64,000 bases of DNA from Kribbella qitaiheensis (GCF_014217565.1 NZ_CP043661.1:7006001-7070000); one strand, 5' to 3'. Counted from the first letter of the stretch, positions 27,073 through 36,921 are shown. The notes: generated from the sequence alone by a model not told the origin. Program-made: numbers and translations.

Positions 27073-30067
27073 CCTGGCCGGTGTGGCGGAGGTTCGGAGG
27101 GTCTCGGGTGAGGGACGGCTGGCGCGGGCCGGGTTCGCGGATCCGCAGCGGGCCGGGCGGCTGCTGGACCAACTCGACGGGTTGGACGCGCACAGCCCGA
27201 TGGGCAGTGAACAGGTCGTCACCTCGCTGTCCGAGTCGGCTGATCCCGATCTCGCGCTGACCGGGCTGCTCGGGATGGCCGAGGCGCTCGACCAGAACGG
27301 GCACGACCTCGGCGCGTTCGCGCGGACCTTGGAGATGGACGCCGACTTCCGGCGCCGGCTGACCGTGGTACTGGGTGCCAGTGAGGCGCTCGGGCGGCAT
27401 CTGGGCGTGCATCCACGCCATTGGTACGACCTGGCCGACCCCGCGCTGGCGGCGGCCCGGCCTACGCCCGACGATGTCGCGGCCTGCCTGGCGACGGCCG
27501 TCGAGGCGGAGAATCCGGTCGACGCGCTGCGGGTCGAGTACAGACGGCTGTTGCTGAGGTTGGCGGCCCGGGACCTCGCGGAGGGACTGCTGGTCGACGA
27601 AGTCGCCGCAGTACTGGCTGATCTGGCCGGGGGAGCGTTGGAGACGGCGCTGCAAATCGCTCGCAATGACTACTTCAAGGCGCATCCGGGCGCGGCCGAC
27701 TGCCGGCTGGCGATCATTGCCATGGGCAAGTGTGGTGGCCGGGAGCTCAACTACGTCAGCGATGTGGACGTTCTCTTCGCCGCCGAGCCGCTGGAGGGTG
27801 AGCCGGAGTCGGCCGCTTTGAAGACGGCGACCCAGCTGGCTTCGGCGACGATGCGAATCTGCTCGGCTCACACCGCCGAGGGCACGCTCTGGCCCGTCGA
27901 TGCCAACCTCCGCCCCGAGGGGAAGTCCGGTCCGCTGGTGCGGACGGTCGACAGCCACCTCGCGTACTACGGGCGCTGGGCGAAGACCTGGGAGTTCCAG
28001 GCGTTGCTCAAGGCCCGCCCGGTCGCCGGGGATGCTGAGCTCGGCCGTAGCTATGCGGAGAGGATGGGTGAGCTCGTCTGGTCGGCCGCGGATCGGGACG
28101 GGTTCGTCGACGACGTCCAAGCGATGCGGCGCCGGGTGGTCGATCACATCCCGGCGGCCGACGCGGATCGGCAGCTCAAGCTGGGGCCTGGTGGGCTGCG
28201 GGACGTCGAGTTCGCAGTACAGCTTCTGCAGCTTGTGCACGGGCGCAGTGACGAAAAGGTGCGTAGTGGGACCACCCTGATCGCGCTGGAGCAGCTCACC
28301 ACCTCGGGGTATGTCGGGCGGACCGACGGCGCGGTGCTCGCAGATGCCTACCGGTTCCTGCGGTCGATGGAGCACCGGATCCAGCTGTACCGGTTGCGGC
28401 GTACGCATCAGGTTCCTGATGACGACGACGATCTGCGCCGGCTCGGGCGGTCGTTGGGGTTCACCAAGAATCCGATCACGGACCTGACCGCCGCCTGGAA
28501 GAAGCACGGCCTCGAAGTACGGCGACTGCACGAGAAGCTGTTCTATCGCCCGCTGCTTTCCGCCGTGGCGCGGATCCCGGGCGGCGAGGTGCGGCTGACT
28601 CCGGAGGCGGCGAAGCAGCGGCTGACCGCGCTCGGATACGACGATCCGGCGTCTGCGCTGCGGCACATCGAGGCGCTGTCCGAGGGGGTGTCGCGGCGTT
28701 CGTCGATCCAGCGTGCGCTGCTGCCGGCGATGCTCGGCTGGTTCGCCGAGTCGCCTGATCCCGATGCCGGTCTGCTCGCGTTCCGGACGATCTCCGATGC
28801 GCTCGGCTCGACACCTTGGTACCTGCGCCAGCTTCGGGACGAAGGCGCGTCGGCAGAGCGACTCGCGCACTTGCTGGCGAGCGGCCGGTACGCCGTGGAT
28901 CTGCTGCAGCGCGCCCCGGAAGCGACGGCGATGCTCGCCGATGAGCGTGAATTGACGCCGCGGACACCCGAGTCGCTGCAGACCGAGATGTCCGCGGCCG
29001 GGCGTCGCAAGGACGAAGCCGTGGCGGCGGTAGCGGCGATCCGCGCGGTGCGGCGGCGCGAGCTGTTCCGCGTCGCGGCGGCCGATCTGTCCTCGCTGGT
29101 CGATGTCGAGATCGTTGGCGAGGCACTGACCACGATCTCGGCCGCGACCTTGACCTCGGCGCTCGAGGTCGCGCGGCGGACGATCGCGAAGGGGGCCGAG
29201 GAGCCGACCCGGATGGCGATCGTCGCGATGGGCCGGTTCGGTGGGCACGAACTCAGCTACGGCAGCGACGCGGACGTGATGTTCGTCCACGATCCATTGC
29301 CGGGGGCAACCGAGAAGGCGGCGACGGACTTCGCGACCCAGGTAGCGACCGAGTTGCGCCGGCTGCTCGCCTTGCCGGGAGCGGATCCGGCGGTCGCGGT
29401 CGATGCGGATCTGCGGCCGGAGGGTCGGCAAGGTCCGCTGGTACGCACGCTCGCGTCGTACCAGTCGTACTACGCGCGCTGGTCGGCCGTGTGGGAGGCG
29501 CAGGCGCTGCTCCGGGCGGACCCGATGTGTGGCGATGCTTCGCTTTGCGAGGCGTTCCGTGCGCTGATCGATCCGTTGCGCTATCCGCCGGACGGGATCC
29601 GGGAACGCGACGTACAGGAGATTCGCCGGATCAAGGCGCGGGTGGATGCCGAGCGGTTGCCGCGCGGTGCGGATCCGACGACGCATACGAAGCTCGGCCG
29701 GGGCGGCCTGGCGGACATCGAGTGGACCGTGCAACTGCTGCAGATGCGGGAGGCGCATCGCGTTCCCGCCTTGCGCACGACGCGGACTCTCGGTGCGTTG
29801 CGAGCGGCTGTCGCCGCGGAACTGGTCGAGTCGCGCGACGCCGAAGTACTGGCAGCGGCCTGGCGGATGGCGACCCGGATCCGCAACGCGATCATGCTCG
29901 TCCGCGCCCGTCCCAGCGACTCGGTGCCCACCAACCCCCGCGACCTCGCCGCGGTGGCTCAGATCTGCGGCTACCCACCCGGCGAAACCTCCCGCTTCTC
30001 CGACCACTACCTCCGCACCACCCGCCGCGCCCGCAACACCGTCGACCACCTCTTCTGGGACGACTGA
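27065..30067 (+). CDS. glnE: Bifunctional glutamine synthetase adenylyltransferase/deadenylylase
   Basis: It adds and removes AMP on glutamine synthetase to tune nitrogen assimilation. Two nucleotidyltransferase domains are visible, each with GG-x-EL-x-Y-x-SDxD: GGRELNYVSDVDVLF near residue 225 and GGHELSYGSDADVMF near residue 725. Each is followed by a helical regulatory domain with DLRPEGxxGPLVRT. At 1000 residues it has the usual length. GTG 27065 is used; GTG 27083 is a possible shorter start. Its known substrate type is GlnA1, which is not in this window; the neighbour glnA2 lacks the modified Tyr. Confidence 0.95.
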   Translation: MDSLAGVAEVRRVSGEGRLARAGFADPQRAGRLLDQLDGLDAHSPMGSEQVVTSLSESADPDLALTGLLGMAEALDQNGHDLGAFARTLEMDADFRRRLTVVLGASEALGRHLGVHPRHWYDLADPALAAARPTPDDVAACLATAVEAENPVDALRVEYRRLLLRLAARDLAEGLLVDEVAAVLADLAGGALETALQIARNDYFKAHPGAADCRLAIIAMGKCGGRELNYVSDVDVLFAAEPLEGEPESAALKTATQLASATMRICSAHTAEGTLWPVDANLRPEGKSGPLVRTVDSHLAYYGRWAKTWEFQALLKARPVAGDAELGRSYAERMGELVWSAADRDGFVDDVQAMRRRVVDHIPAADADRQLKLGPGGLRDVEFAVQLLQLVHGRSDEKVRSGTTLIALEQLTTSGYVGRTDGAVLADAYRFLRSMEHRIQLYRLRRTHQVPDDDDDLRRLGRSLGFTKNPITDLTAAWKKHGLEVRRLHEKLFYRPLLSAVARIPGGEVRLTPEAAKQRLTALGYDDPASALRHIEALSEGVSRRSSIQRALLPAMLGWFAESPDPDAGLLAFRTISDALGSTPWYLRQLRDEGASAERLAHLLASGRYAVDLLQRAPEATAMLADERELTPRTPESLQTEMSAAGRRKDEAVAAVAAIRAVRRRELFRVAAADLSSLVDVEIVGEALTTISAATLTSALEVARRTIAKGAEEPTRMAIVAMGRFGGHELSYGSDADVMFVHDPLPGATEKAATDFATQVATELRRLLALPGADPAVAVDADLRPEGRQGPLVRTLASYQSYYARWSAVWEAQALLRADPMCGDASLCEAFRALIDPLRYPPDGIRERDVQEIRRIKARVDAERLPRGADPTTHTKLGRGGLADIEWTVQLLQMREAHRVPALRTTRTLGALRAAVAAELVESRDAEVLAAAWRMATRIRNAIMLVRARPSDSVPTNPRDLAAVAQICGYPPGETSRFSDHYLRTTRRARNTVDHLFWDD

Positions 30068-30092
30068 CCGTCTCCGTGCGCGATCATGGAGC

Positions 30093-30656
30093 ATGACGCG
30101 CGGAGTCGACTATCCGGGCCGAGGCCCGACCTGGCTGGGTGTGCCCGCGTTGGTCGCGGTGCTCGTCGGCGCACTGATCCTGATCGAGGTGCTGACCCGG
30201 CAGGGCCTCAGCCGCGACCTGCTGCGGTCCGGCATCGAGACGACAGCCGATTCGGTCCAGCTCGTGGTCTATCCGGGCAAGGGCGACCCGCTGGTCGAGG
30301 ACATCTCCGTGAAGTTCCGTACTGCGGACGGCGCGGTGGTGCGGGCGAAGCTGCAGAGGAACGAGGACGATCCACAGGGAATGTCCGAAGGCGAACAGGC
30401 GCCGGCCGCCGGCACCCGCTACGCGATGCCGCTTGAGCTCCTCTATCGCCCGTCTGACCCGTCGATCGTCCTTGCCTCGGTCGACGCCCGCGAGTGGTCA
30501 GCCGACCGCGAGACCCCACGTATCGGCACCGCTGTCCTCGCGGGTGGGCTGGCTGGAGTTCTCCTGGCCGCGATCCTGCTGACCCGCGGCGCGCGGAAAC
30601 GTGGGCTGGCCTGGTGGCGCTGGTACTCCGAGGCCCCGAGGCATGCCGCCTCCTGA
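30093..30656 (+). CDS. Membrane protein with two terminal helices and an outside domain
   Basis: The 187-residue protein has an N-terminal helix (LGVPALVAVLVGALILIEVL), a ~105-residue soluble domain (VQLVVYPGKGDPLVEDISVK, EQAPAAGTRYAMPLELLYRP) and a C-terminal helix (AVLAGGLAGVLLAAILLTRG) with a basic tail. The domain should lie outside the membrane. ATG 30093 has GGAG four bases upstream. No family is recognised. It is followed by an 8-bp perfect hairpin. Confidence 0.65.
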   Translation: MTRGVDYPGRGPTWLGVPALVAVLVGALILIEVLTRQGLSRDLLRSGIETTADSVQLVVYPGKGDPLVEDISVKFRTADGAVVRAKLQRNEDDPQGMSEGEQAPAAGTRYAMPLELLYRPSDPSIVLASVDAREWSADRETPRIGTAVLAGGLAGVLLAAILLTRGARKRGLAWWRWYSEAPRHAAS

Positions 30657-30676
30657 CAGACGCTGATGGTGGAGAT

Positions 30677-30696
30677 CCACCGCCGGACGGCGGTGG
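30677..30696. terminator. Short GC hairpin after the membrane gene
   Basis: Arms CCACCGCC (30677-30684) and GGCGGTGG (30689-30696) are perfect, with a 4-base loop and no T-run. Confidence 0.55.
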
Positions 30697-30790
30697 TGGT
30701 TAGCCAGTGCCTTAAGGGTTTCTGAAGGTGGCGGCGGACGCTGGGTTGTGGGTTGCTCAGGGGGAGTGGCCCCGACCCAGGGGGAACGAC

Positions 30791-31471
30791 ATGAGGACAG
30801 CAGTGAAGGCAGCGGAGTGGGCGAAGGGCAAGAAGGGGGCGATGGGCTGGCGGCGGAAGTGTCTGGTGTTCGTCCGGTCGGCCTGGGACCTGCCGGCGCA
30901 GGACGGATCGGCGCAACTGGAGTGGGACTCGGTTCCGGTGATCGACCGGCACTCCGACAAGCGGCCGCCGATCGGGGCACCATGCTTCTGGCACGGTCCG
31001 TCGGCCGAGGGGCACGTGGCGATCGTGGTCGAGTACCGCAGCGACGTGCCGTACATCGCCAGTAACGACATCGTGAAGCCGGACCGGATCGACCTGGTCC
31101 CGTTGTCGCGGATCACCGAGGACTGGAGCCACGCGAAGTGGCTCGGCTGGACCACGGTGCTGCAGGGCCGGGACCTGCCGCTCGGCTCGGACAACGACCA
31201 TCGAGTGGGGTTCCGGCAGAACCGGACGGTCTTCTCGTCGAAGATGCACCTCGGGCAGATGGACTCCGACAGCGTCTTCAATCTGCAGCTCGCACTGATC
31301 CGGCATGGTCTCGGAATCGGCGCCGGCAGTCCGACCGGCAACTACCTCAACGGCACCTTGGGCGCGGTCAAGAAGTTCCAGCTGGCGCAGGGCTGGAGCG
31401 GCACAGGGGCCGACGGCCTGGCCGGCAAGCAGACCGTCAAACGCCTCGGCCTCACCTGGATCGTCGACTGA
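30791..31471 (+). CDS. Putative peptidoglycan-binding protein, NlpC/CHAP-like N-terminus
   Basis: ATG 30791 has AGGGGGA eight bases upstream; a longer in-frame start at 30728 lacks this. The N-terminal ~125 residues (AVKAAEWAKGKKGAMGWRRK, CLVFVRSAWDLPAQD, APCFWHGPSAEGHVAIVVEY) look like an NlpC/P60 or CHAP-type cell-wall peptidase, with Cys and His in the expected order. The C-terminal ~60 residues (VFNLQLALIRHGLG, LGAVKKFQLAQGWSG, TVKRLGLTW) are a peptidoglycan-binding type-1 domain. There is no signal peptide, so secretion may be non-classical or the protein may act inside. Catalysis is not proven by motif. Confidence 0.65.
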   Translation: MRTAVKAAEWAKGKKGAMGWRRKCLVFVRSAWDLPAQDGSAQLEWDSVPVIDRHSDKRPPIGAPCFWHGPSAEGHVAIVVEYRSDVPYIASNDIVKPDRIDLVPLSRITEDWSHAKWLGWTTVLQGRDLPLGSDNDHRVGFRQNRTVFSSKMHLGQMDSDSVFNLQLALIRHGLGIGAGSPTGNYLNGTLGAVKKFQLAQGWSGTGADGLAGKQTVKRLGLTWIVD

Positions 31472-31524
31472 CCACCCTGCCCGCCGCCTGATCCGCCGAA
31501 TCCGCCGACCTTTAGGATTGTCCG

Positions 31525-32220
31525 GTGGAGACGGTGGATCAGGTTCGGCAGGCGGGGGTGTTCAGCCATGTCCGGCGCAGTGTCCGGATGACGGCCGGGC
31601 AGGAACGCGTCTGGCGCACCAACTGGGACGGGCTCGGCCGGCGGCTGGAGGAGATCGAAGGTCAGGTCGACCTCGCCGGGTGGTTCGGACGGCAGGCCCC
31701 GACCGTGCTGGAGATCGGCACGGGCATGGGTGACGCCACCGCCCAGCTCGCGCTCGCCAGTCCCGAGGTGAACCACCTCGCGGCCGAGGTGTATCCGGCC
31801 GGTCTCGGCCAGTTGATGTTGTGGATGGAGAAGTACGAAGTCGAGAACGTCCGGCTGCTCAAGGGCGACGCGCTCGACTTCCTCCGCGACCATCTCCCGG
31901 CGGAGTCGCTGGACGGCGTACGGATCTATTTCCCCGACCCCTGGCCCAAGAAGCGGCACCACAAGCGCCGCCTCGTCACGGCGCCGTTCGTCCGGTTGGT
32001 CGCATCGCGGCTCGCCCCCGGTGGAACGTTGCATCTGGCAACGGACTGGGAGCACTACGCGGATCGCATGCTGGAGATCTGTACCGCGGAACCGCTGCTC
32101 ACCAACCAGTACGCCGACTGGGCACCTCGTCCGGAATGGCGCCCGGTCACCAAGTTCGAGGCCCGGGCCCAGACGGACGGCCGCCAGATCCGCGACCTCC
32201 TCTTCGCCAAGAACGCTTAA
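31525..32220 (+). CDS. trmB: tRNA (guanine-N7)-methyltransferase
   Basis: It methylates G46 in the variable loop of tRNA using SAM. The 231-residue protein has the SAM motif LEIGTGMGD, the TrmB motif YFPDPWPKKRHHKRRLV (with the catalytic Asp) and the C-terminal TKFEARAQTDGR. The length is normal. GTG 31525 gives the usual TrmB-type start before RSVRMTAGQERVW. Its stop (TAA) overlaps the stop of the converging rhamnosidase in a shared TTAA. Confidence 0.95.
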   Translation: METVDQVRQAGVFSHVRRSVRMTAGQERVWRTNWDGLGRRLEEIEGQVDLAGWFGRQAPTVLEIGTGMGDATAQLALASPEVNHLAAEVYPAGLGQLMLWMEKYEVENVRLLKGDALDFLRDHLPAESLDGVRIYFPDPWPKKRHHKRRLVTAPFVRLVASRLAPGGTLHLATDWEHYADRMLEICTAEPLLTNQYADWAPRPEWRPVTKFEARAQTDGRQIRDLLFAKNA

Positions 32221-34859
32221 GAGGTGCGGCTCGTGAAGGACCAGTGTCCCGAGCCGACCGTGTAGATCGAGTAGCCGTCCTGGTGGTCCGCCTCCCCGGC
32301 GTATGGAGCCGGTACCGCGGTGACGTCTGTCCCGGCCGCCGACGGCACGTGAACTGTTGCCGTAGACCCCACCGGCACCTGTACTTCGAGGTGGAAGACC
32401 CGCCCGGTACGACGCCACGAAACCGAAACCCGACCGCGTACCGTGTCCGTCCGCAGCGAGGCAGAATCCACCTGCGCCCGTCCGTCCGGCCGAACCAGGA
32501 TCCGCTCCCAGCCGTTCGCGACGTTTCGCAGCCCGGCGACGTTCTCCAGCAACCACTGGGCAACAGTTCCCTGGAAGTAGTGGTTGCGCGACCTCGTGTC
32601 CGCCTCCCACATCTCCCACATCGTGTCGGCACCCTCGTCGAACCAATATCCCCAGCTCGGATACGTCCGCTGCAACGCGATCTTCGCCGCCACGTCACCG
32701 TGCCCGTACGCCGTCAGCACTGGCAGCAGCACTCCGACACCGAGGCAGCCGGTGTTCAGGTGAAACCCACGCGCCTCGATATCGGTGACCAGACTCGCCA
32801 CCACCCGGTCCACCTGATCCGCCGGCACCAGCCCGAAGGCCAGCGGCAACGCGTTCGAGGTCTGCCGGTAGTCGGGATCCTTCTCCGTCCTGTACAGCCC
32901 GGCCGACCGATCCAGGAACTCCCGGTTGAGCCCGTCGGCCAACTCGACCGCCGCCTTCCGCAACCGATCCGCGTCGTCGGTCCGGCCGAGGAGCTCGCCG
33001 ATCTCTGCGGCCGAGAGGAGCGCGCGATGCAGGTACGCCGTACCGGTGAGCCGGCGATCCTCCGGCGGAGGTCCGTCGGGGTAGCCCGGCGGGATCCAGT
33101 CCCCGAGGACGCTCAGCGACAGCCCGTCGACCACGCGGGCCAGCTCCCAGTCGAGATAGCGCAGTACCGGCTCCCAATGCTCCGCGAGCACCCGCTCATC
33201 GCCGTACCAGCGGTGCATCTCGCGCAGCAGGAACGGGTAGACCGTGGACCACTCGGTCGCGGGGGAGAGCTCCTCGAAACCCCAGCCGCCGCTCGGCACG
33301 ATCACCGGCAGCTGCCCGTCGTCGTGCTGGCTGTCGCGGAGGTCGCCGAGCCACTTGGTGAAGAACCGGGCCACGTCGAGTTGCCCGGCCATCGTCGGTG
33401 CGCCGACCTGCGCGTCGCCGGTCCAGCCGTTCTTCTCGAAGGCCGGTGTGTCGGTCGGGATCCCGTGCAGGTTGTTCAGCACGGTCCGCCGCATCGCCTG
33501 CTCGATCTGCTCGTACAGCGGCACACTCGCGGCGAAGCGGCTGGCCGACCGAACGTCGGAATGTGCCTCGCGCAAGGTCAATTCGGCCGCAGCACCCTCT
33601 ACTTGCACGTAGCGGAAGCCCTTGTACGAGAAGCGCGGTTCCCACTCCTCGACACCGTTGCCGGCAGCAACGTATTCGTCCAGCTGGAACCGATCGCCCT
33701 CGACGTGCTGGTTGACCGCGGACACGAGTCCGTCCGGCAGCAGCGTCTCGCCGTACAGCAAGCTGATCTTGGTACCAGCGGGCGCTGTGACCCGAAGCCT
33801 TGCCCAGCCGGCCGTGGTCCGGCCGAAGTCGACGACCTGTACGACGCCGTCGCGTGGCGTGCTGACCTCGACCGGTGCGACCTCTTCGACCACGCGAATC
33901 GGTTCGTGCTCCTGTGCGCGGAGCTTCCCGCGAGGAGCATCCAGTACTACGGCCGCGGACCAAGCCGAGTCGTCGAACCCGGGCGCGTCCCATCCCGGCA
34001 ATGCGAGTCGCGCGTCGTAGGTCTCCCCGGCGTACAGAGAGTCGGAGACGGTCGGGCCGGCAGTCGCCCGCCACGAGTCGTCGGAGTGGAGCTCGGTCTC
34101 GGTGCCATCGGTATGCGTGATCACCAGGCGGGCCAGCAACCTGGGATCGCCGGTCCAGGGTGCTTGGTGCCAGCGCCACACGTTCGGCGTCGTCATCCCG
34201 TAGAACCCGCGGCCCAGCTCTGCGCCGACGACGTTGTCCCCGGTCTGCAGAAGGTCGGTGACGTCGTGCGTCACGTACAGCACAGTGTCGTCGTAGTCGG
34301 TGAACCCTGGATCGAGCACGGCGTCGCTGATGCGCTGCCCGTTCAACCGCAGCTCGGCGTACGCGAGCCCGCTGGCATACAACCGAGCGCGCTCCACTGG
34401 GCGATCAACAGCGAACGTCCGACGAAGCAGGGGAGCCGCCTCGGTCCCGGCGCCGATCCACTGCGCCTCGCCGAACCCCTCGTCCAGCAGGCCGGTCTCG
34501 AACCAACTCGGCTTGCTCCACTGCCCGGTGCGACCCAGCCCGTCCCACAGACGCACCGCCCAGTGGTGCCGGGTCCGCGGCGCGAGCGCAGGCCCGTCGT
34601 ACGCGATCCGGAACGCGTTGGAAGCCACCTGCCCGGAGTCCCACACATCACCGGTCCCGGCAGCCGCCAGCTCCGCCGACGAGGCCACGACCACCTGGTA
34701 CGCCGATTGCGTCGCGCCGAATCCCGGCGCGGTGGCGATCCACGCGAGCCGCGGCCGGGCGATGTCCGTGCCCAGCGGCCGCTCGGCGTACTCGACCGTC
34801 AGCCTGGTCACCGCCAGCGGTCCACCGGAGATCCAGCCGTCGTCGGTCGGTTCGGCCAT
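32217..34859 (-). CDS. Alpha-L-rhamnosidase, GH78
   Basis: It cleaves terminal alpha-L-rhamnose from plant glycosides or polysaccharides. The 880 residues follow the GH78 layout: N-terminal beta domains with VEYAERPLGTDIARPRLAW and GEAQWIGAG, a rhamnosidase-N domain (YASGLAYAELRLNGQ), then the (alpha/alpha)6 barrel with FSYKGFRYVQVEG, GIPTDTPAFEKNGWTGDAQ and WEMWEADTRSRNHYFQGTVA, where the acid residues of the active site lie. There is no signal peptide, so it acts inside the cell on imported sugars. The SDR lies upstream on the same strand. The last four bases are shared with trmB. Confidence 0.92.
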   Translation of the reverse strand: MAEPTDDGWISGGPLAVTRLTVEYAERPLGTDIARPRLAWIATAPGFGATQSAYQVVVASSAELAAAGTGDVWDSGQVASNAFRIAYDGPALAPRTRHHWAVRLWDGLGRTGQWSKPSWFETGLLDEGFGEAQWIGAGTEAAPLLRRTFAVDRPVERARLYASGLAYAELRLNGQRISDAVLDPGFTDYDDTVLYVTHDVTDLLQTGDNVVGAELGRGFYGMTTPNVWRWHQAPWTGDPRLLARLVITHTDGTETELHSDDSWRATAGPTVSDSLYAGETYDARLALPGWDAPGFDDSAWSAAVVLDAPRGKLRAQEHEPIRVVEEVAPVEVSTPRDGVVQVVDFGRTTAGWARLRVTAPAGTKISLLYGETLLPDGLVSAVNQHVEGDRFQLDEYVAAGNGVEEWEPRFSYKGFRYVQVEGAAAELTLREAHSDVRSASRFAASVPLYEQIEQAMRRTVLNNLHGIPTDTPAFEKNGWTGDAQVGAPTMAGQLDVARFFTKWLGDLRDSQHDDGQLPVIVPSGGWGFEELSPATEWSTVYPFLLREMHRWYGDERVLAEHWEPVLRYLDWELARVVDGLSLSVLGDWIPPGYPDGPPPEDRRLTGTAYLHRALLSAAEIGELLGRTDDADRLRKAAVELADGLNREFLDRSAGLYRTEKDPDYRQTSNALPLAFGLVPADQVDRVVASLVTDIEARGFHLNTGCLGVGVLLPVLTAYGHGDVAAKIALQRTYPSWGYWFDEGADTMWEMWEADTRSRNHYFQGTVAQWLLENVAGLRNVANGWERILVRPDGRAQVDSASLRTDTVRGRVSVSWRRTGRVFHLEVQVPVGSTATVHVPSAAGTDVTAVPAPYAGEADHQDGYSIYTVGSGHWSFTSRTS

Positions 34860-34953
34860 CAGGCAGGCTCCTCAGCAGAAGTCGGCAGAATCCCGCAGGA
34901 CCGTACGTACCCCAGCCCGCAGATGACAACACCCACGTCCGGATTCGGACAGA

Positions 34954-35698
34954 TCAGGACTTCGCGCCTCGCGTCAGAGCCAAGGCCCAGAGCCGGTCCG
35001 GGACCAGCTTGGCCGCCTTCATCAGCAAGGACATCTGCCAGGGGAACACGATTCGCGCCGACTGCTTCTCCATCCCGTCCGCGATCGCCCGGCCCGCTTC
35101 CTCGGCGGAGACGATGAACGGCATCGGGAACGTGTTCGTCGAGGTCATCTCGGTCTCGACGAACCCCGGGCAGACGGTCAGTACGTCGATCCCGTCCGGG
35201 GCCGAGCCGGACCCGGAGCGCCTCGAGCAGATTGATCTGCGCGGCCTTGGTGGCGCCGTACGCCTCCGAACCGGGCAGGCCGCGATACCCCGCGACCGAG
35301 GAGATTCCGACGATCATCCCGGCACCGCGCTTGCGCAGGTAGGGGATCAGGGCGCCGAGGCAGTTCGCGAAGCCACCGAGGTTCACGTCCAGGTGCCGGT
35401 GGAACGACTCGACGTCGAACTCGTCGCCCATCTGCTGCCAGTAGCCGGCGCTCAGTACGACGATGTCGAGCCCGCCGAGCGCCTCGACCACTTGATCCAG
35501 CGCGGGCTGGACCTGCCCGGCGTCGGTGATGTCGAGCGGCGCGACCGCCATCCGGTCACCGGCGACGGCGCGCAGAGCGTCCGCTCGGCGAGCGGAGATC
35601 GCCACCGCCGCGCCCCGACCGACGAGCTCGGAGGCGAGCGCCGCGCCGATCCCCGTTGATGCCCCGATGATCCAGACTCTCCGCCCGGCGAAATCCAT
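34954..35698 (-). pseudogene. Short-chain dehydrogenase/reductase, one-base frameshift
   Basis: ATG 35698 starts a clear SDR: WIIGASTGIGAALASELVGR (NAD(P) site), LDIVVLSAGYWQQMG (NAG position), GISSVAGYRGLPGSEAYGAT with YxxxK (AYGATKAA). After EALRVRLGP the frame is lost. The next frame carries the expected C-terminus (GIDVLTVCPGFVETEMT to LTRGAKS). An extra base in the GGGGCC run near 35197-35204 explains it. It lies two bases after the methyltransferase gene, as the last member of the lipid operon. The family oxidises or reduces hydroxy/keto groups, possibly of a fatty-acid derivative here. Confidence 0.8.
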
Positions 35699-35700
35699 GG

Positions 35701-36921
35701 TCAGCTCCTGATCAGGGCCAGTTGAGAGACGCCGAGGTAGCCGGCCCGGAAGCCTGCCTCGGAGTAAGCCAGATAGAACTCCCACATCCGCCGGAAGACG
35801 GCGTCGAAGCCAAGGTTCGCCACCACCGGGGTCTCGGCGACGAAGCGCTCGCGCCACAACCGCAGGGTGTGTGCATAGTCGGCTCCCAGGTCCCGCCGCT
35901 GCTCGACCACCAGGCCGCCGGCGGTCGAGGCGATCTGCTCGATCGCGGTCAGCGACGGGATCAGGCCGCCCGGGAAGATGTACTTGTGGATCCAGCCCTG
36001 CGCATGCCGGGTCGCGAGCAGGCGGTCGTGCGGCATGGTGATCGACTGCAGACCGAATCTTCCGCCCGGTGCCAGCAGGCGGTCGATCGTCGCGAAGTAC
36101 GTCGGCCAGTACTGCTCGCCGACCGCCTCGATCATCTCGACGCTGACCACCGCGTCGTACTGACCCTCGACATCGCGGTAGTCGCACAACTCGACGTTTG
36201 CGTTGACGCCGGCTTCGGCGATGCGCTTGCAGGCCAGGTCGCGCTGCTCGGCGGACAGCGTGACCGAGGTGACCGTGGCACCCCGCTGCGCCGCCTGGAT
36301 CGCGAGCTGTCCCCAGCCGGTCCCGATCTCGAGCACCCGAGATCCGGTCCGTACTCCGGCGAAGTCGAGGATGCCGTCGACCTTCCGGACCTGCGCTGCG
36401 GCCAGGTCGTCGAACTCGCTCGGCGCATTGTCGAACCAGGCCGACGAGTAGCTCATGGTCGGGTCGAGGAACGCGGCGAACAGGTCATTGGACAGGTCGT
36501 AGTGTCGGGCGATGTTCGCTCGCGCGCCGGTCCGGTCGTTGTGTTCGGCCAGCCGCGGCTCGATCAGCTTCCGGAAGCGTTGCAGCACAGGCGGGACCAG
36601 GTCGGTCAGCTGGCTCGCGAAGACGGTCAGCAGGTCGGCGAGATCGGTACCGCGACCGGCTCGCCAGTCGCCGGCCATGAACGCCTCGCCGAAGCCGATC
36701 TTGAGATCCGCGCCGATCCGGTGGAAGAACCCGTCGGAGACGATCTCCAGCACCGGGCCGCCCGCACCGAGCCGGGTTCCGTCCGGCAGTATCACGGTCA
36801 CCGGTAGGTCGCGGACAGCCCGACGGAGGATTCCGCGCGCGGCCGTGGCCCGCAGCGGGCTGTTCGGCGTACGGGCGATCGCCGGCCAGCGGTCGGTCTC
36901 GACGAGTTGCAGTGTGCTCAT
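35701..36921 (-). CDS. Cyclopropane-fatty-acyl-phospholipid synthase-type methyltransferase
   Basis: ATG 36921 overlaps the DUF1365 stop by one base (TGATG). The 406-residue protein has the SAM site VLEIGTGWGQLAIQAA, the CFA family lead-in ARANIARHYDLSNDLFAAFL followed by TMSYSSAWF, and the downstream VSVEMIEAVGEQYWPTYF and HKYIFPGG. These enzymes methylate or cyclopropanate the double bond of lipid acyl chains. In this gene order (FAD oxidoreductase, DUF1365, methyltransferase) related clusters make modified fatty acids such as 10-methyl or furan types. Which product is made here is not known. Confidence 0.88.
   Translation of the reverse strand: MSTLQLVETDRWPAIARTPNSPLRATAARGILRRAVRDLPVTVILPDGTRLGAGGPVLEIVSDGFFHRIGADLKIGFGEAFMAGDWRAGRGTDLADLLTVFASQLTDLVPPVLQRFRKLIEPRLAEHNDRTGARANIARHYDLSNDLFAAFLDPTMSYSSAWFDNAPSEFDDLAAAQVRKVDGILDFAGVRTGSRVLEIGTGWGQLAIQAAQRGATVTSVTLSAEQRDLACKRIAEAGVNANVELCDYRDVEGQYDAVVSVEMIEAVGEQYWPTYFATIDRLLAPGGRFGLQSITMPHDRLLATRHAQGWIHKYIFPGGLIPSLTAIEQIASTAGGLVVEQRRDLGADYAHTLRLWRERFVAETPVVANLGFDAVFRRMWEFYLAYSEAGFRAGYLGVSQLALIRS

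Noticed and set aside
26948-30094. 1048-codon open frame on the minus strand opposite glnE
   Set aside because: Arg/Pro/His-rich shadow of a high-GC gene; glnE on the other strand has complete domains.
31821-35117. 1098-codon open frame on the plus strand opposite the rhamnosidase
   Set aside because: It runs through trmB and antisense to GH78; composition is typical of an antisense shadow.
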